A DNA stretch of 64,000 nucleotides from Shewanella sp. MTB7 (GTDB taxonomy: Bacteria; Pseudomonadota; Gammaproteobacteria; Enterobacterales; Shewanellaceae), in contig NZ_CP085636.1 in NCBI RefSeq assembly GCF_027571385.1, forward strand, positions 4,884,501 to 4,948,500, written 5' to 3'. Position numbers and translations under genes: made by a program. Position 1 is the stretch's first letter. Each line of letters begins with the position of its first letter. This document shows, in pieces, positions 33,471 through 41,919 of this stretch. The notes under the pieces are model-generated. The model ran no database searches. It was given only the letters and a program-made list of their open reading frames with translations, and was not told the origin of the DNA.

Positions 33471-33970
33471 TACTCGATTCTCCCCTTTGCAAAAAACTTA
33501 AAGAATATACGTGAACCTGAGAGTACACATTATTTTTCATATATCATGAGGGTACGATCACAGTCCACCCAAATATTCAGGGAATTCTAGTTACTTCAGC
33601 CCATTGGATATGGCTCCTTATACCGCATCACTTATGAACCTACTCATTATAACTTCAATCATCTAGCCCTCTCGAAAATACAACCTAAAGCTTTATTGCC
33701 TTTCGTATTTGATAACGCCAATTTATACGCTGTTATAGGGCTAACTCTCCAATGTGTATATGGCTTTTAAAAATCAATGTATTTTACCAGTTTTAAGCGC
33801 GACGATTACGGTGCAGTCGAACGGATTCTAATCATAGAGATGGAGGGCGCCGACTTCCAAATACAGTATCAATTTGTTTCATTTTAGGTTGTTCGGTTTT
33901 GTACTTGAGTCAATTTTGTTACCATTATGATAATGAGAAGATATGACGAACTGTATTGGAGTTGAATTAT
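33471..33970. other. 500-bp stretch without a recognisable gene
   Basis: No frame with family signal or ribosome-binding site, no strong hairpin and no repeat seen. It separates two divergent accessory genes and should contain their promoters. Confidence 0.4.
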
Positions 33971-34309
33971 ATGTTGTATTTAAAATCTTATCGTATGAGT
34001 TTAGTCTGTATATTCTTTGTTTCTAATTTTGCATTTTCGGCAAACGCTGACGAAGACACTCCTTGTTCATCAGCAAATAACGCGGTTGGATTAACCATTG
34101 GAATAACCGTTGCGATGGATATCATAACTAAAAATATTATGATGGATATCCAAACTGGAAAACTAAGAGAGAAATTAGCCAAGGCACAAGATATATTAAC
34201 CAATGGGGCGAGTACCGACGGATTAGTATCAGGGTTAGATCCCGACGTTAGAGCTGAAGTAAATAAGTTAAATAATGACTTGAACTCACGTTGCTTTCAA
34301 AGTTCTTAG
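33971..34309 (+). CDS. Small secreted protein of unknown function
   Basis: 112 aa from the ATG at 33971, with TTGGAG nine bases upstream. Signal peptide LVCIFFVSNFAFSANA is followed by a short mature protein with two Cys (PCSSANN near its N-terminus and SRCFQSS at its C-terminus) that may form one disulfide, plus a helical middle (IITKNIMMDIQTGKLREKLAKAQDILTNG). A strong terminator follows. It is a plus-strand gene among minus-strand phage genes, so it is probably expressed from the prophage on its own. Confidence 0.62.
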   Translation: MLYLKSYRMSLVCIFFVSNFAFSANADEDTPCSSANNAVGLTIGITVAMDIITKNIMMDIQTGKLREKLAKAQDILTNGASTDGLVSGLDPDVRAEVNKLNNDLNSRCFQSS

Positions 34310-34377
34310 TGTTAATTCTAGCGCTCATTTTTGCTACCGAAATTTATTTCAACCCTTCATGATAAAGTTCAAAAACT

Positions 34378-34414
34378 AACACCAGAAACCTCCAAAACCT
34401 CTGGTGTTGTTTTA
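34378..34414 (+). terminator. Intrinsic terminator after the small secreted protein gene
   Basis: AACACCAGA / TCTGGTGTT, 9-bp stem with a 13-nt loop, followed by GTTTTAAT. Confidence 0.75.
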
Positions 34415-34533
34415 ATACTTACCACCCTCTACAGCACTTCGTTAATCGCTTCCTTACAACCTTTGCGTCAATTCCTTCCCAACAGATAGCCATCAATACA
34501 GCGCACCAAAATCTGAACCTTTATAGTCACACA

Positions 34534-35043
34534 TTACGCGGCCTCCATTTTCTTCATTTCATTGAACTCACTACCCAATATTTCAACGCCAACGTTTAGC
34601 GATGCTGACGTGCCCACATAGATAACGCCATCACACTCAAAGAAATCAATCCCCCCAAATACCAAGTCACACCAACTTATCCCCAATGTCTGATAAAAAG
34701 GTTCGAGCTCAACCGGCTCAGGTACGAGCCCCCTCCAAGCAACTCTCATTTCAACTAACCTCCCCTTAAGGGCCAGATTTGCTGTTCTTGCTTTGGGCCA
34801 ACTAGCAAAACCATGATGAGCGCTAGGTTTTACCCACAATCGGCTATCCTCTCTTAATTTGAAGCTACTCAGTTTCAAACCGATGAATGTAATTCGGTCT
34901 AATGATCTTCTAAAAATAGCCACCCCATCAAAACGCTTTTCAAGCTCACTCGCTGCATCGTTCCCAACCTTTCTTTGTTGGTCTATCAATTGATACGCAG
35001 CTAACGCATTTCTATCTTCAACTTTGTAATACCGAACACTCAT
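34534..35043 (-). CDS. Conserved-looking phage protein of unknown function
   Basis: 169 aa from the ATG at 35043, with GGAG upstream. Mixed alpha/beta, no signal peptide or membrane segment. Features such as RFDGVAIFRRSLDRITFIGLKL and WCDLVFGGIDFFECDGVIYVGTSASLNVGVEI are not from a family I know. GC and codon use match the phage core more than the AT-rich cargo. It lies downstream of the replication region and may be an early gene. Confidence 0.6.
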   Translation of the reverse strand: MSVRYYKVEDRNALAAYQLIDQQRKVGNDAASELEKRFDGVAIFRRSLDRITFIGLKLSSFKLREDSRLWVKPSAHHGFASWPKARTANLALKGRLVEMRVAWRGLVPEPVELEPFYQTLGISWCDLVFGGIDFFECDGVIYVGTSASLNVGVEILGSEFNEMKKMEAA

Positions 35044-35095
35044 AAAAGACTCCACCAACCAAGTAAAACAAACACCTTAACTGTTGATTATTATA

Positions 35096-35706
35096 CTAAA
35101 AAATACAAACCCACACTATTAAAATGAAGCATTTTCAACCATTCTTTTATCAATAATTCACAGGCACTAACCACCTATACCAGGCATAGCCATTCCTAAA
35201 ATCTCGCACTTCTTATTGCCAAGCCATCGCGACAGCGATAAGCCCCGCAGGGAACCCTCTAAGCAGCCACCACAGAGGTTAAACGGTCGAAGACAAGACC
35301 AACTACCCGCGCCGCTCTTATCCTGTCCCCTAGCGCCAGCTAGGAAGTGGACAGACATTATCAAAGATGCTTTACCCACAAGCGAAGCGGGGTAAAGCAT
35401 TAATAAACCTTTATCTCTTTATCTCGTTAGAGATAAAGAGCACTAGTCTTCGACTATGCCGCCCCAATGAACGCCATTAACACATGGAGTAGTTTTTATT
35501 GGAATACAGTGATATACACAGACTTACCCACAGAAATAGTGGAATAATATGGAGGCAAGGAACTCGCTGGGAATGCTAACGGTGTTGAAGCGGTGGGGTT
35601 GCACAAAAAGCAAGCGAAACATTTACCGAATTGATTAAGTTTTGACCAGTGGATTTTATTCACAAACGCAAATACCGACAACTAAGTCGGTTGGTTTCAA
35701 TAGTAA
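35096..35706. other. Candidate phage replication origin (palindromes and DnaA-like boxes)
   Basis: Two perfect 11-bp inverted repeats are close together: ATGCTTTACCC / GGGTAAAGCAT (35367-35400) and CTCTTTATCTC / GAGATAAAGAG with loop GTTA (35415-35440). About 75 bp on, TATACACAG and TTACCCACAG (35511-35530) resemble DnaA boxes. CCGAC / GTCGG follows at 35675-35691. The stretch adjoins a Rep-like gene. A 77-codon minus frame at 35167-35400 is not convincing. Confidence 0.5.
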
Positions 35707-36303
35707 CTATCTGGGCGGAGAGGCCCCCGCAGCGACTCTCTGGCGTCTGTATTTAGCCAGCAGGGTGATAGGGGTCAACATGTACTTAACGGCCACTCCA
35801 AGCTTCTTAGCGCGTGCCTCAGTGGTTTTTTTGGATGCTGCTTTTGCTTCCTTGAACGCATCCTCTAGGCCCGTCGCTTTAAGGTACTTAAGCGTTACTC
35901 GCTTAATACTCGGCAGGCCTGTCCACTCTATACGCTTATCTGCGCCGGTCTTCTTCTCTCTAGGCTGCACTGAGTCAACCCAACCATTTTCAATGACTCG
36001 TGCTGCACACTGCTTAATGCGCCATTCGGGCAACTTACACAGCTCCGCAATTCTGGCCCAGGTGTAGAGGAAAAAACCATTCTTGCATCCAATCCCCACC
36101 TTGCGAGTACGAAGGCATATGTTGTCCATAAGGCACCCCATAAGCTTACGAATGTCTTCTAAGAATCGTTGTTGAGTCGCGCGGCCACAAGGAGTCAACA
36201 GCATGACCTGAGAAGATGGACATGCCATATACTTTTCCCAACGCGCACGATGAAGCGCCGCGAATGGGCGGCTACTACGTGGCTTTTTGGTCAAGGCTGT
36301 CAT
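35707..36303 (-). CDS. Putative winged-helix replication initiator (Rep-like)
   Basis: 198 aa, basic. CKNGFFLYTWARIAELCKLPEWRIKQCAARVIENGWVDSVQPREK reads as a winged helix (a terminal-Rep pattern: helix, recognition helix, wing), followed by VTLKYLKATGLEDAFKEAKAASKKTTEARAKKLGV, which recalls IncFII-type RepA proteins. The similarity is weak and from memory. Support from context: it is the only early gene large enough, no P2 gpA or Mu transposase is present, and a palindrome-rich region lies just downstream. Confidence 0.5.
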   Translation of the reverse strand: MTALTKKPRSSRPFAALHRARWEKYMACPSSQVMLLTPCGRATQQRFLEDIRKLMGCLMDNICLRTRKVGIGCKNGFFLYTWARIAELCKLPEWRIKQCAARVIENGWVDSVQPREKKTGADKRIEWTGLPSIKRVTLKYLKATGLEDAFKEAKAASKKTTEARAKKLGVAVKYMLTPITLLAKYRRQRVAAGASPPR

Positions 36304-36318
36304 GGCGGGGGAAATAAT

Positions 36319-36516
36319 CTAGACTGCTTTTTGAAGCGCTAAGCGCAGATAACAACAGGCCACATTGAAGTAGTCTGTTGCACAGCGGCGCATACCGCGA
36401 TCAACGGAATGTTGAGCGAGGCCCATATAGAGCCAGTGCTGTCTCAAGAAAAAAGCTGAGGCGCATGCACTGGGTTCGACGGATTGATTTACTTGCTCAA
36501 TAAGGGCTGGAGTCAT
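36319..36516 (-). CDS. Small early phage protein (65 aa, unknown)
   Basis: Starts at the ATG at 36516 inside ATGA overlap with the preceding gene; encodes MTPALIEQVNQSVEPSACAS and a helical, Cys-containing C-terminus (ATDYFNVACCYLRLALQKAV). No family recognised. Coupled into the early operon. Confidence 0.55.
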   Translation of the reverse strand: MTPALIEQVNQSVEPSACASAFFLRQHWLYMGLAQHSVDRGMRRCATDYFNVACCYLRLALQKAV

Positions 36517-37007
36517 GACTGCAAACCCTCTTCTTGCATCTCTTTGATGCAATCAGGACATGCTGTTGAAACAGTATCATTGCCCGTTTCAACACTGTGC
36601 CAGCCTATACCGCCAGCCTTTCTGACCACATCGTCAAGGCGCTCTACACCAGAGATAAACAATGGCGCCATGCAGACATAACAAGTCACTTGAAAGCTTA
36701 CTGCAGCATTGATATCGCCCTCTCTAATGGGGCCTAGCTTTAGTTTTTGCGGAGCGTCTGGATTAACTTGTTTTACATCATCGCTGTTCGCAAGGATAAG
36801 CAAGTGGCGTTCTCCCACCTCTTTGTATAATTCTGAGATAGCAAGAAAGTCAACACCACCCTCTTCAACTTGAGTTGCATCCTTAATATCTTGAACAACA
36901 GCCCATTGCGTCTGAGAGCAATCTTCACTACGCCAAACACATCTTATATATCCTGGCTTTAAACCTGGGCGCAAACATTGGACTACATATGATTTTTTTA
37001 CACTCAT
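36513..37007 (-). CDS. Early phage protein with C-terminal zinc-binding motif
   Basis: 164 aa. The N-terminal two thirds have no known domain. The C-terminal part has CYVCMAPL and ACPDCIKEM, two CxxC pairs about 40 residues apart, a likely zinc site. Overlaps both neighbours by 4 bp in ATGA. Probably acts on nucleic acid or protein partners early after infection; the role is unknown. Confidence 0.62.
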   Translation of the reverse strand: MSVKKSYVVQCLRPGLKPGYIRCVWRSEDCSQTQWAVVQDIKDATQVEEGGVDFLAISELYKEVGERHLLILANSDDVKQVNPDAPQKLKLGPIREGDINAAVSFQVTCYVCMAPLFISGVERLDDVVRKAGGIGWHSVETGNDTVSTACPDCIKEMQEEGLQS

Positions 37008-37282
37008 GATGACAAGCCTCTTTCGTGGACAATAGATTGCATCTCAAGTGCTTGAGATAATTCAAAACACAAACGTTTCAATGCTGAATCCTTAAGCACT
37101 TGAGATGACACCCTTTCCAGGCATTCGGCCATGCCAGCGTATCGAATAGCATCATCGGGAAGATCGCGATTTAACGATCGGTTGTGGCGCTGATATACGT
37201 CAGCCATTAACCGGCGCATCGCTAAATGTTGAGGATTTGATAGATCGAAGTGATGAGGCACAGCTAGCGCGTGATTAATCAT
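37004..37282 (-). CDS. Small early phage protein (92 aa, unknown)
   Basis: Helical, His/Arg-rich N-terminus (VPHHFDLSNPQHLAMRRLMADVYQRHNRSLNRDLPDDAI), no family recognised. It overlaps its upstream neighbour by 8 bp and its downstream neighbour by 4 bp, so it is part of one early operon. Confidence 0.6.
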   Translation of the reverse strand: MINHALAVPHHFDLSNPQHLAMRRLMADVYQRHNRSLNRDLPDDAIRYAGMAECLERVSSQVLKDSALKRLCFELSQALEMQSIVHERGLSS

Positions 37283-37568
37283 TGGTTACGCCTCTTGCCA
37301 CTGGCATTTTCGCGACAGACGCCCTTATTGCAGCGTGCTTTTCTTCAGTTACCGCTATTCGCAAAGCAGAGGTACATGTAGGGCAGAGAGTTGAGCAACG
37401 CCCATTTGATAATTCCACTTCGTACCAACCTTCATCATCAAATGCTGTTGCAGCGTCATAGACATCAGCAGCAACAACTTCAACCTTTCTGTAACGGCAC
37501 TGAGTACACTCAGTAATGTATGCAGGTACTATTTCGATTTTTGTAGGATCGATAGGTCTAAAATTCAT
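37275..37568 (-). CDS. Early phage zinc-ribbon-like protein (97 aa)
   Basis: CTQCRYRKVEVVAADVYDAATAFDDEGWYEVELSNGRCSTLCPTCTSAL contains CxxC at each end, a four-Cys zinc ribbon. Function unknown. It lies 19 bp after the Cox-like gene in the early operon. Confidence 0.62.
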   Translation of the reverse strand: MNFRPIDPTKIEIVPAYITECTQCRYRKVEVVAADVYDAATAFDDEGWYEVELSNGRCSTLCPTCTSALRIAVTEEKHAAIRASVAKMPVARGVTND

Positions 37569-37587
37569 GACAACACTCCATTAATTC

Positions 37588-37827
37588 CTACAGCGAATAC
37601 TGAGCACTTGGAACTTTCATATTCCACTGAGCCGCCTCTTGGCATGTCATCGCCATAGCTACTAAATTCACATAGATTTTCCCCTTCGCCTTTTCTTGCA
37701 GAACTGGAAGCTTTCCCTCTTTCACTTGCTGACGACAACGATCAAGCCCTTGCCCTGAACGTCGAGCGTACTCTTCGATAGGAATCGCAGGTAAGTCGAA
37801 CTGAATCACGAATGTTGGTTGGTTCAC
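37588..37827 (-). CDS. Cox/Apl-like regulator and excisionase candidate
   Basis: 79 aa. IPIEEYARRSGQGLDRCRQQVKEGKLPVLQEKAKGKIYVNLVAMAMT fits the winged-helix Cox family: EYARRSG-x3-R recognition region and a strand with KIYVNL. P2 Cox represses the lysogenic promoter and directs excision. It is the first gene of the early operon, divergent from the repressor, as expected. Confidence 0.78.
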   Translation of the reverse strand: MNQPTFVIQFDLPAIPIEEYARRSGQGLDRCRQQVKEGKLPVLQEKAKGKIYVNLVAMAMTCQEAAQWNMKVPSAQYSL

Positions 37828-37859
37828 TTTGGTATACTCCCAGAGATTTACTATTATCT

Positions 37860-37910
37860 ACCACTATTTACCGCCACTTCGTGCGGTATTTGGCAATACT
37901 ACCGCCACAA
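37860..37910. promoter_or_regulatory. Candidate operator region between repressor and Cox-like gene
   Basis: The unit TACCGCCAC occurs twice (37869-37877 and 37900-37908), and TACCGC pairs with GCGGTA across 37869-37888. It lies in the 98 bp between the divergent cox-like and repressor genes, where the lysis/lysogeny switch should bind. Confidence 0.6.
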
Positions 37911-37925
37911 CAGGAGGAGGTCAAC

Positions 37926-38216
37926 ATGTATTACATCGATAATTTGAAATGTGTTTTGAAAGAAGAGAAATTAAGCCAGCGTCAATTCGCTGATTTGATT
38001 GATATACCTTTAAGATCGCTCGAAGCTTACTTATCAGGAGAGAGAGAACCAAAGCAGAGTTTTTCAATGAAAATATCAAGTCATCCTCAGTTTAAAAAAT
38101 ATACGCTGTGGCTGATGACGGGCACGACAGCGCCCGAGTCCGGTCAGGTGTGCCCGGCTTTTTCAATTAATCAAGACACGCACGAAAAATCAGACTCAAT
38201 ACACAAAAAAGCTTAA
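37926..38216 (+). CDS. Phage repressor, P2 C-like helix-turn-helix protein
   Basis: 96 aa from the ATG at 37926 with GGAGG six bases upstream. The helix-turn-helix reads LKEEKLSQRQFADLIDIPLRSLEAYLSGEREPKQSFSMKIS. At 96 residues it is close to P2 C (99). There is no LexA-like self-cleavage domain, so the repressor itself is probably not SOS cleaved, as in P2. It is divergent from cox and just before int. Confidence 0.8.
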   Translation: MYYIDNLKCVLKEEKLSQRQFADLIDIPLRSLEAYLSGEREPKQSFSMKISSHPQFKKYTLWLMTGTTAPESGQVCPAFSINQDTHEKSDSIHKKA

Positions 38217-38264
38217 TAATTGCTGCGACCGCTTTTTACAAGTGGAGCAAGCAAGGGGGGTATT

Positions 38265-39260
38265 ATGTCAATTAAGACAACCCCTAACGGTTACATGGTT
38301 GATATTCGCCCTCGTGGACGCGATGGTAAAAGGTACAGAAAGTCGTTTACGACTAAAGCAGAGGCTCAGCAATTCGAACGATGGATTGTAGCCACTCAAA
38401 ATAGTAAAGAATGGGTGAATACAGCCCGTGATACACGGCACTTATCAGTACTCATTGATGGCTGGTTTAAATACCACGGACAACACTTAAAAGGAGCAAG
38501 TGACGACTTTCGTAAACTGAAAGGGATTAACGAGTTACTTGGCAATCCTAAGGCATATCAAGTTGACGTTAGTATGTTGATGGACTATCGAGCAGAGCGC
38601 AGCAAAAAAGGCACTACATTAGGCACCATTAACCGTGATCACATGTTATTAAGTAGTGTATTCACTGTATTAATTAAGGCTGGACAATTTCACGGAGAAC
38701 ACCCGTTAAAGGGGATTGCCAAATTAAAAATCAGAGCTAAGGAGATGAGTTTTTTATCTTCCTGTGAGATTACCTTATTGCTTAACACGTTGACAGGCGA
38801 TGCACTGAAAATTGCGAAGGTTTGCCTAGCGACAGGGGCGCGATGGAGTGAAGCGGCAACCTTGAAAGGATCGCAAGTTGTTAATTGTAAAGTGACGTTT
38901 GTTGACACAAAGAACGGCAAAAACCGCACAATTCCAATATCCAACAATCTATTTGCTGAAATCTATCAGGGTAAAAGCGGTCAATTGTTCACAACCTCTT
39001 ACACTTGCTTCAGGAAGGTCATTCAATCACTTAATTTTGGATTGCCGAAGGGACAAGCAACACATGTTTTACGGCATACATATGCAAGCCACTTTATGAT
39101 GAATGGAGGCAATATTTTGACATTACAGCAAATTCTAGGACACGCGACAATTATGCAAACGATGGCTTATGCTCACCTTGCACCAGACCATTTACAAGAT
39201 GCAATTACATTTAGTCCACTGTCCACAATTTGCCTAAAACAGTTTACTAACAACACCTAG
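38265..39260 (+). CDS. int: Tyrosine-type phage integrase
   Basis: 331 aa from the ATG at 38265, preceded by AAGGGGGG. N-terminal arm-binding region (TTPNGYMVDIRPRGRDGKRYRKSFTTKAEAQQFERW), core-binding domain, then catalytic residues Arg in ATGARWSEA, Lys in TKNGKNRTIP, His and Arg in HVLRHTYASHF, His in LGHATIMQTM and the nucleophile Tyr in MAYAHL. It resembles P2-type integrases. It lies 81 bp from the attR core, the normal position. It recombines attP with the attB described at the prophage ends. Confidence 0.95.
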   Translation: MSIKTTPNGYMVDIRPRGRDGKRYRKSFTTKAEAQQFERWIVATQNSKEWVNTARDTRHLSVLIDGWFKYHGQHLKGASDDFRKLKGINELLGNPKAYQVDVSMLMDYRAERSKKGTTLGTINRDHMLLSSVFTVLIKAGQFHGEHPLKGIAKLKIRAKEMSFLSSCEITLLLNTLTGDALKIAKVCLATGARWSEAATLKGSQVVNCKVTFVDTKNGKNRTIPISNNLFAEIYQGKSGQLFTTSYTCFRKVIQSLNFGLPKGQATHVLRHTYASHFMMNGGNILTLQQILGHATIMQTMAYAHLAPDHLQDAITFSPLSTICLKQFTNNT

Positions 39261-39293
39261 CATTTACCGTGAAATACCGTTAAGTGATTGTTT

Positions 39294-39326
39294 GTATGGG
39301 TAAGTCATTGATACACTTACCCATAC
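39294..39326 (+). other. Perfect 12-bp inverted repeat between int and attR
   Basis: GTATGGGTAAGT pairs with ACTTACCCATAC across a 9-nt loop. No T run follows directly, so it may serve as an integrase or Cox arm site or as part of an int terminator. Confidence 0.7.
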
Positions 39327-39327
39327 T

Positions 39328-39358
39328 AAAGCTCCAAAAGGTGCTTTTATCTACAATT
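39328..39358. other. attR, right prophage attachment site
   Basis: The core CCAAAAGGTG at 39333-39342 is shared with attL. It lies between int and the 3' end of the DUF481 gene; the right half CTTTTATCT belongs to the host terminator that is perfect when rejoined with the left flank at 2731-2741. Confidence 0.8.
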
Positions 39359-39389
39359 CAGACAGATTAAATTGTTAATTGAATAGCAG

Positions 39390-40130
39390 TTAAAATGCGT
39401 ATAGCAAGGTCATATTCGTTTCTGTATCTGTGCTTTTCTTATCTTCTAATGGCTTATTATTATAACGAATGATCACGGCAAACTTCATCGCTAATGCGCC
39501 GATGATATTCGCGGTAATAGAAGTCTCTGAACGACCCTCTAAGCTCTCACCATAATCGGCAACAAACATCTGCTTAAACTTAGAGCTATCGGTAATTTCG
39601 GTTTCAAAGTTAGCGACACCATGAGCAACCCAACTGTCTTCAGTATCATAACCAGCCTCTAGCGCACTCACATCATCAAGTCGTTTATATTGATAACCAG
39701 GACCCACTTCCACACTGAATAAGGTCTTTCCTGTATCGACAAACTTATGGCCATAACCTGAAGAAATTGTAGACTTAGAATCAAAACCAGTAAAAGGATC
39801 GATCTCATGATTTGCGTTGATAAACAGATAACTGACTTCGTTTAATTTATAGTCTGCCTGCACTAAACCCAAATACCGCTTACCGGTAACTTCACCAGTG
39901 TCCTCTGTATATAAAGCTTCCAATAGATATTGGTTTTCCCAATTCCCAAGTTCATGTTTCATATCCAGACGGCCTTTAACTGAGGTTGTCTCAGTATTAC
40001 CCGTTGTTATTGTTGCACCAAGTTCCGCATCACCGCCAAAGGTCTTATCGCCTTCAACAAAGTCAGCACCGGCTTGAGCAGCAAAAGGTGCCACCATTAG
40101 AATAGCTGATGCAATAAGCATTTTTTTCAT
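39390..40130 (-). CDS. DUF481 (YdiY-like) outer-membrane beta-barrel protein
   Basis: 246 aa from the ATG at 40130 (CGGAG upstream; an ATG 13 codons earlier lacks a ribosome site). Signal peptide MKKMLIASAILMVAPFAAQA, then the DUF481 pattern: GDAELGATITTGNTETTSVKGRLDMKHELGNWENQYLLEALYTEDTGEVTGKRYLGLVQADYKLN and a final strand ending LLYAF with terminal Phe. Function of the family is unknown. Its terminator is the phage target site, so in the lysogen it reads into the attR half. Confidence 0.88.
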   Translation of the reverse strand: MKKMLIASAILMVAPFAAQAGADFVEGDKTFGGDAELGATITTGNTETTSVKGRLDMKHELGNWENQYLLEALYTEDTGEVTGKRYLGLVQADYKLNEVSYLFINANHEIDPFTGFDSKSTISSGYGHKFVDTGKTLFSVEVGPGYQYKRLDDVSALEAGYDTEDSWVAHGVANFETEITDSSKFKQMFVADYGESLEGRSETSITANIIGALAMKFAVIIRYNNKPLEDKKSTDTETNMTLLYAF

Positions 40131-40327
40131 TGTTATAATACTCCGAAAGATCATTCCCATAAAATTCACGCAATTTTAACACTCAAAAAACATAATTGAA
40201 AACAGTGATACAGATTAATATATTCTTATAAATACTCAATAAAAAGCTCAAGACACCAGATTTTAACACTTTTAGCGCTTTTAGCGCTTTTAGCACAGAA
40301 AATAGCAAATAAAGAGATAAATACTAA

Positions 40328-40350
40328 AATGCCCGCGAAAGCGGGCATTT
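40328..40350 (-). terminator. Intrinsic terminator of fba
   Basis: AAATGCCCGC / GCGGGCATTT stem with a GAAA-type loop, 35 bp after the fba stop. Palindromic, so it can work in both directions. Confidence 0.8.
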
Positions 40351-40384
40351 AACAGCATGATTTAATTATCTTTGCTTAACAGCC

Positions 40385-41449
40385 TTATCTAACTTGGGGA
40401 TCTAGCTCACCCGATTGATAAGCCTTATACATAGCTTGTAGTGATTTAGGCTTAATCTTAGACCCCATTCCGGCACAACCAAACGCTTCGTAACGCGTGG
40501 TACAGATATCAGCCATCGCTTCCATTGACGCTTTAAGGAATTTGCGTGGATCAAACTCGCTTGGGTTTTCAGCCAAGAATTTACGTACCGCACCAGTAGA
40601 AGCCAGACGAAGATCGGTATCGATATTCACCTTACGTACACCATACTTGATACCTTCAACGATCTCTTCTAGAGGAACACCATATGTTTCAGGAATAGCA
40701 CCACCGTACTGATTGATAATCTCTAGCCACTCTTGTGGTACAGATGAAGAACCATGCATCACTAAGTGAGTATTTGGGATACGTGCATGGATCTCTTTGA
40801 TACGATCGATACGCAGTACATCACCGGTAGGTTTGCGGCTAAACTTATAGGCACCATGGCTAGTACCAATAGCAATAGCCAAAGCATCGACGTGAGTATC
40901 AGCAACAAAACGAGCCGCTTCTTCTGGCGTCGTTAACATCTGGTCCATCGTAAGAATACCCGCAGCCCCGATACCATCCTCTTCACCAGCTTCACCAGTT
41001 TCTAGGCTACCTAGACAACCGATTTCACCTTCAACAGACACACCACAAGCATGAGCAAATGCCACAGTCTTACGCGTGACATCGACGTTGTACTCATAAG
41101 AAGCAGGTGTCTTGCCATCGGCCATCAAAGAGCCATCCATCATCACTGATGACATGCCAAGCTGAATCGAGCGTTGACAGATATCAGGATCAGTGCCGTG
41201 ATCTTGGTGAATACACACAGGAATATCTGGATATTGCTCCAGTGCTGCAGCCATTAGGTATTTAAGGAACTGAGGACGCGCATATTTACGCGCACCAGCA
41301 GATGCCTGAACAATCACAGGACTGTCTGTCGCTTCAGCTGCTTGCATAATTGCACGCATCTGCTCAAGGTTGTTCACGTTAAAAGCTGGAACACCATAAT
41401 TATGTTCTGCTGCGTGATCAAGCATTTGACGTAGGGAAATTAAAGCCAT
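40385..41449 (-). CDS. fba: Class II fructose-bisphosphate aldolase
   Basis: 354 aa. Class II hallmarks: [30 protein letters not shown] (zinc His and substrate Asp), a [11 protein letters not shown] zinc-His region, [12 protein letters not shown], and [14 protein letters not shown]. The sequence is of the 354-residue type also found with Calvin-cycle genes. It splits or forms fructose-1,6-bisphosphate in glycolysis and gluconeogenesis. TGGAGT lies before the ATG. It is downstream of pgk and epd on the same strand. Confidence 0.97.
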   Translation of the reverse strand: MALISLRQMLDHAAEHNYGVPAFNVNNLEQMRAIMQAAEATDSPVIVQASAGARKYARPQFLKYLMAAALEQYPDIPVCIHQDHGTDPDICQRSIQLGMSSVMMDGSLMADGKTPASYEYNVDVTRKTVAFAHACGVSVEGEIGCLGSLETGEAGEEDGIGAAGILTMDQMLTTPEEAARFVADTHVDALAIAIGTSHGAYKFSRKPTGDVLRIDRIKEIHARIPNTHLVMHGSSSVPQEWLEIINQYGGAIPETYGVPLEEIVEGIKYGVRKVNIDTDLRLASTGAVRKFLAENPSEFDPRKFLKASMEAMADICTTRYEAFGCAGMGSKIKPKSLQAMYKAYQSGELDPQVR

Positions 41450-41919
41450 TTTTTACTCCAATAATAGGGTGATTTATATCAATCAATATAAGAAGTTGAT
41501 CTACTCAGAATATTTTTTTGCAAACTAATTCAAGGCGAATGGATAACATAATGGTTGTTCCCTTATAAGTTCATTCAACGCAGAAGTAGGCAGCCAAAAA
41601 TACTCCTTATAGGCGAGTTTTAGCGGTTCTGATGCTGTGTTAACGAGCTTAACCGTAGAATAACTATGATCTTCACTCGTTGCCTTGCCTCAGGACCGCT
41701 ATACTCTCGCTGAGCGATCAAATCTTTATACTGATTGGTATTACACCACCGAGGTCGCTATCGTTTGGATTGATTTTTATGCTCTGGCTCAGCTTACCTT
41801 TAACCTTAAGTTAATGGGTAAAACTAAGCCAAAACACGGTTTCTTTTTTTTGCCGATTTAATACCTATTTATCATTATTTTTTAGGTTGTTTGGATACAC
41901 CTAAATCGACAGATGTTCA
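41450..41919. other. 470-bp pgk-fba spacer with repeat-like segment
   Basis: No gene seen. The part near 41660-41780 (TATACTCTCGCTGAGCGATC, ACTGATTGGTATTACA) looks like a degenerate copy of a Shewanella intergenic repeat; this is an impression from memory. The part next to fba should carry its promoter. Confidence 0.35.

Larger units (their letters stand above)
2742..39342. mobile_element. Complete-looking P2/Mu mosaic myoprophage, about 36.6 kb
   Basis: The element contains, from right to left, a tyrosine integrase, repressor, Cox-like protein, early genes with a Rep-like protein, an Ogr-type activator, Mu-like baseplate genes, tail fibres, a lysis cassette, P2-like terminase and portal genes, scaffold, capsid, head completion, sheath, tube, tape measure, com and methyltransferase, and then cargo genes. 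The structural set looks intact, with no stop or frameshift in any structural gene apart from one programmed slip. It lacks Mu transposase genes, P2 gpA and gpB. Ends come from the reconstructed attB. Whether it is inducible is unknown. Confidence 0.88.

Noticed and set aside
35167..35400. 77-codon minus-strand frame in the candidate origin region
   Set aside because: It overlaps the 35367-35400 inverted repeat, has no ribosome site and no recognisable domain; palindromes explain the sequence better.
37926..38216. SOS-cleavable CI-like repressor
   Set aside because: The protein is only 96 residues with a single helix-turn-helix and no Ala-Gly cleavage site or Ser/Lys protease domain.
2742..39342. 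Transposable Mu-like prophage
   Set aside because: Tail genes are Mu-like, but there is no MuA/MuB transposase, and a tyrosine integrase with matching att sites is present.
41660..41790. Riboswitch or attenuator in the fba leader
   Set aside because: No conserved riboswitch core is visible; the segment looks more like a degenerate intergenic repeat.
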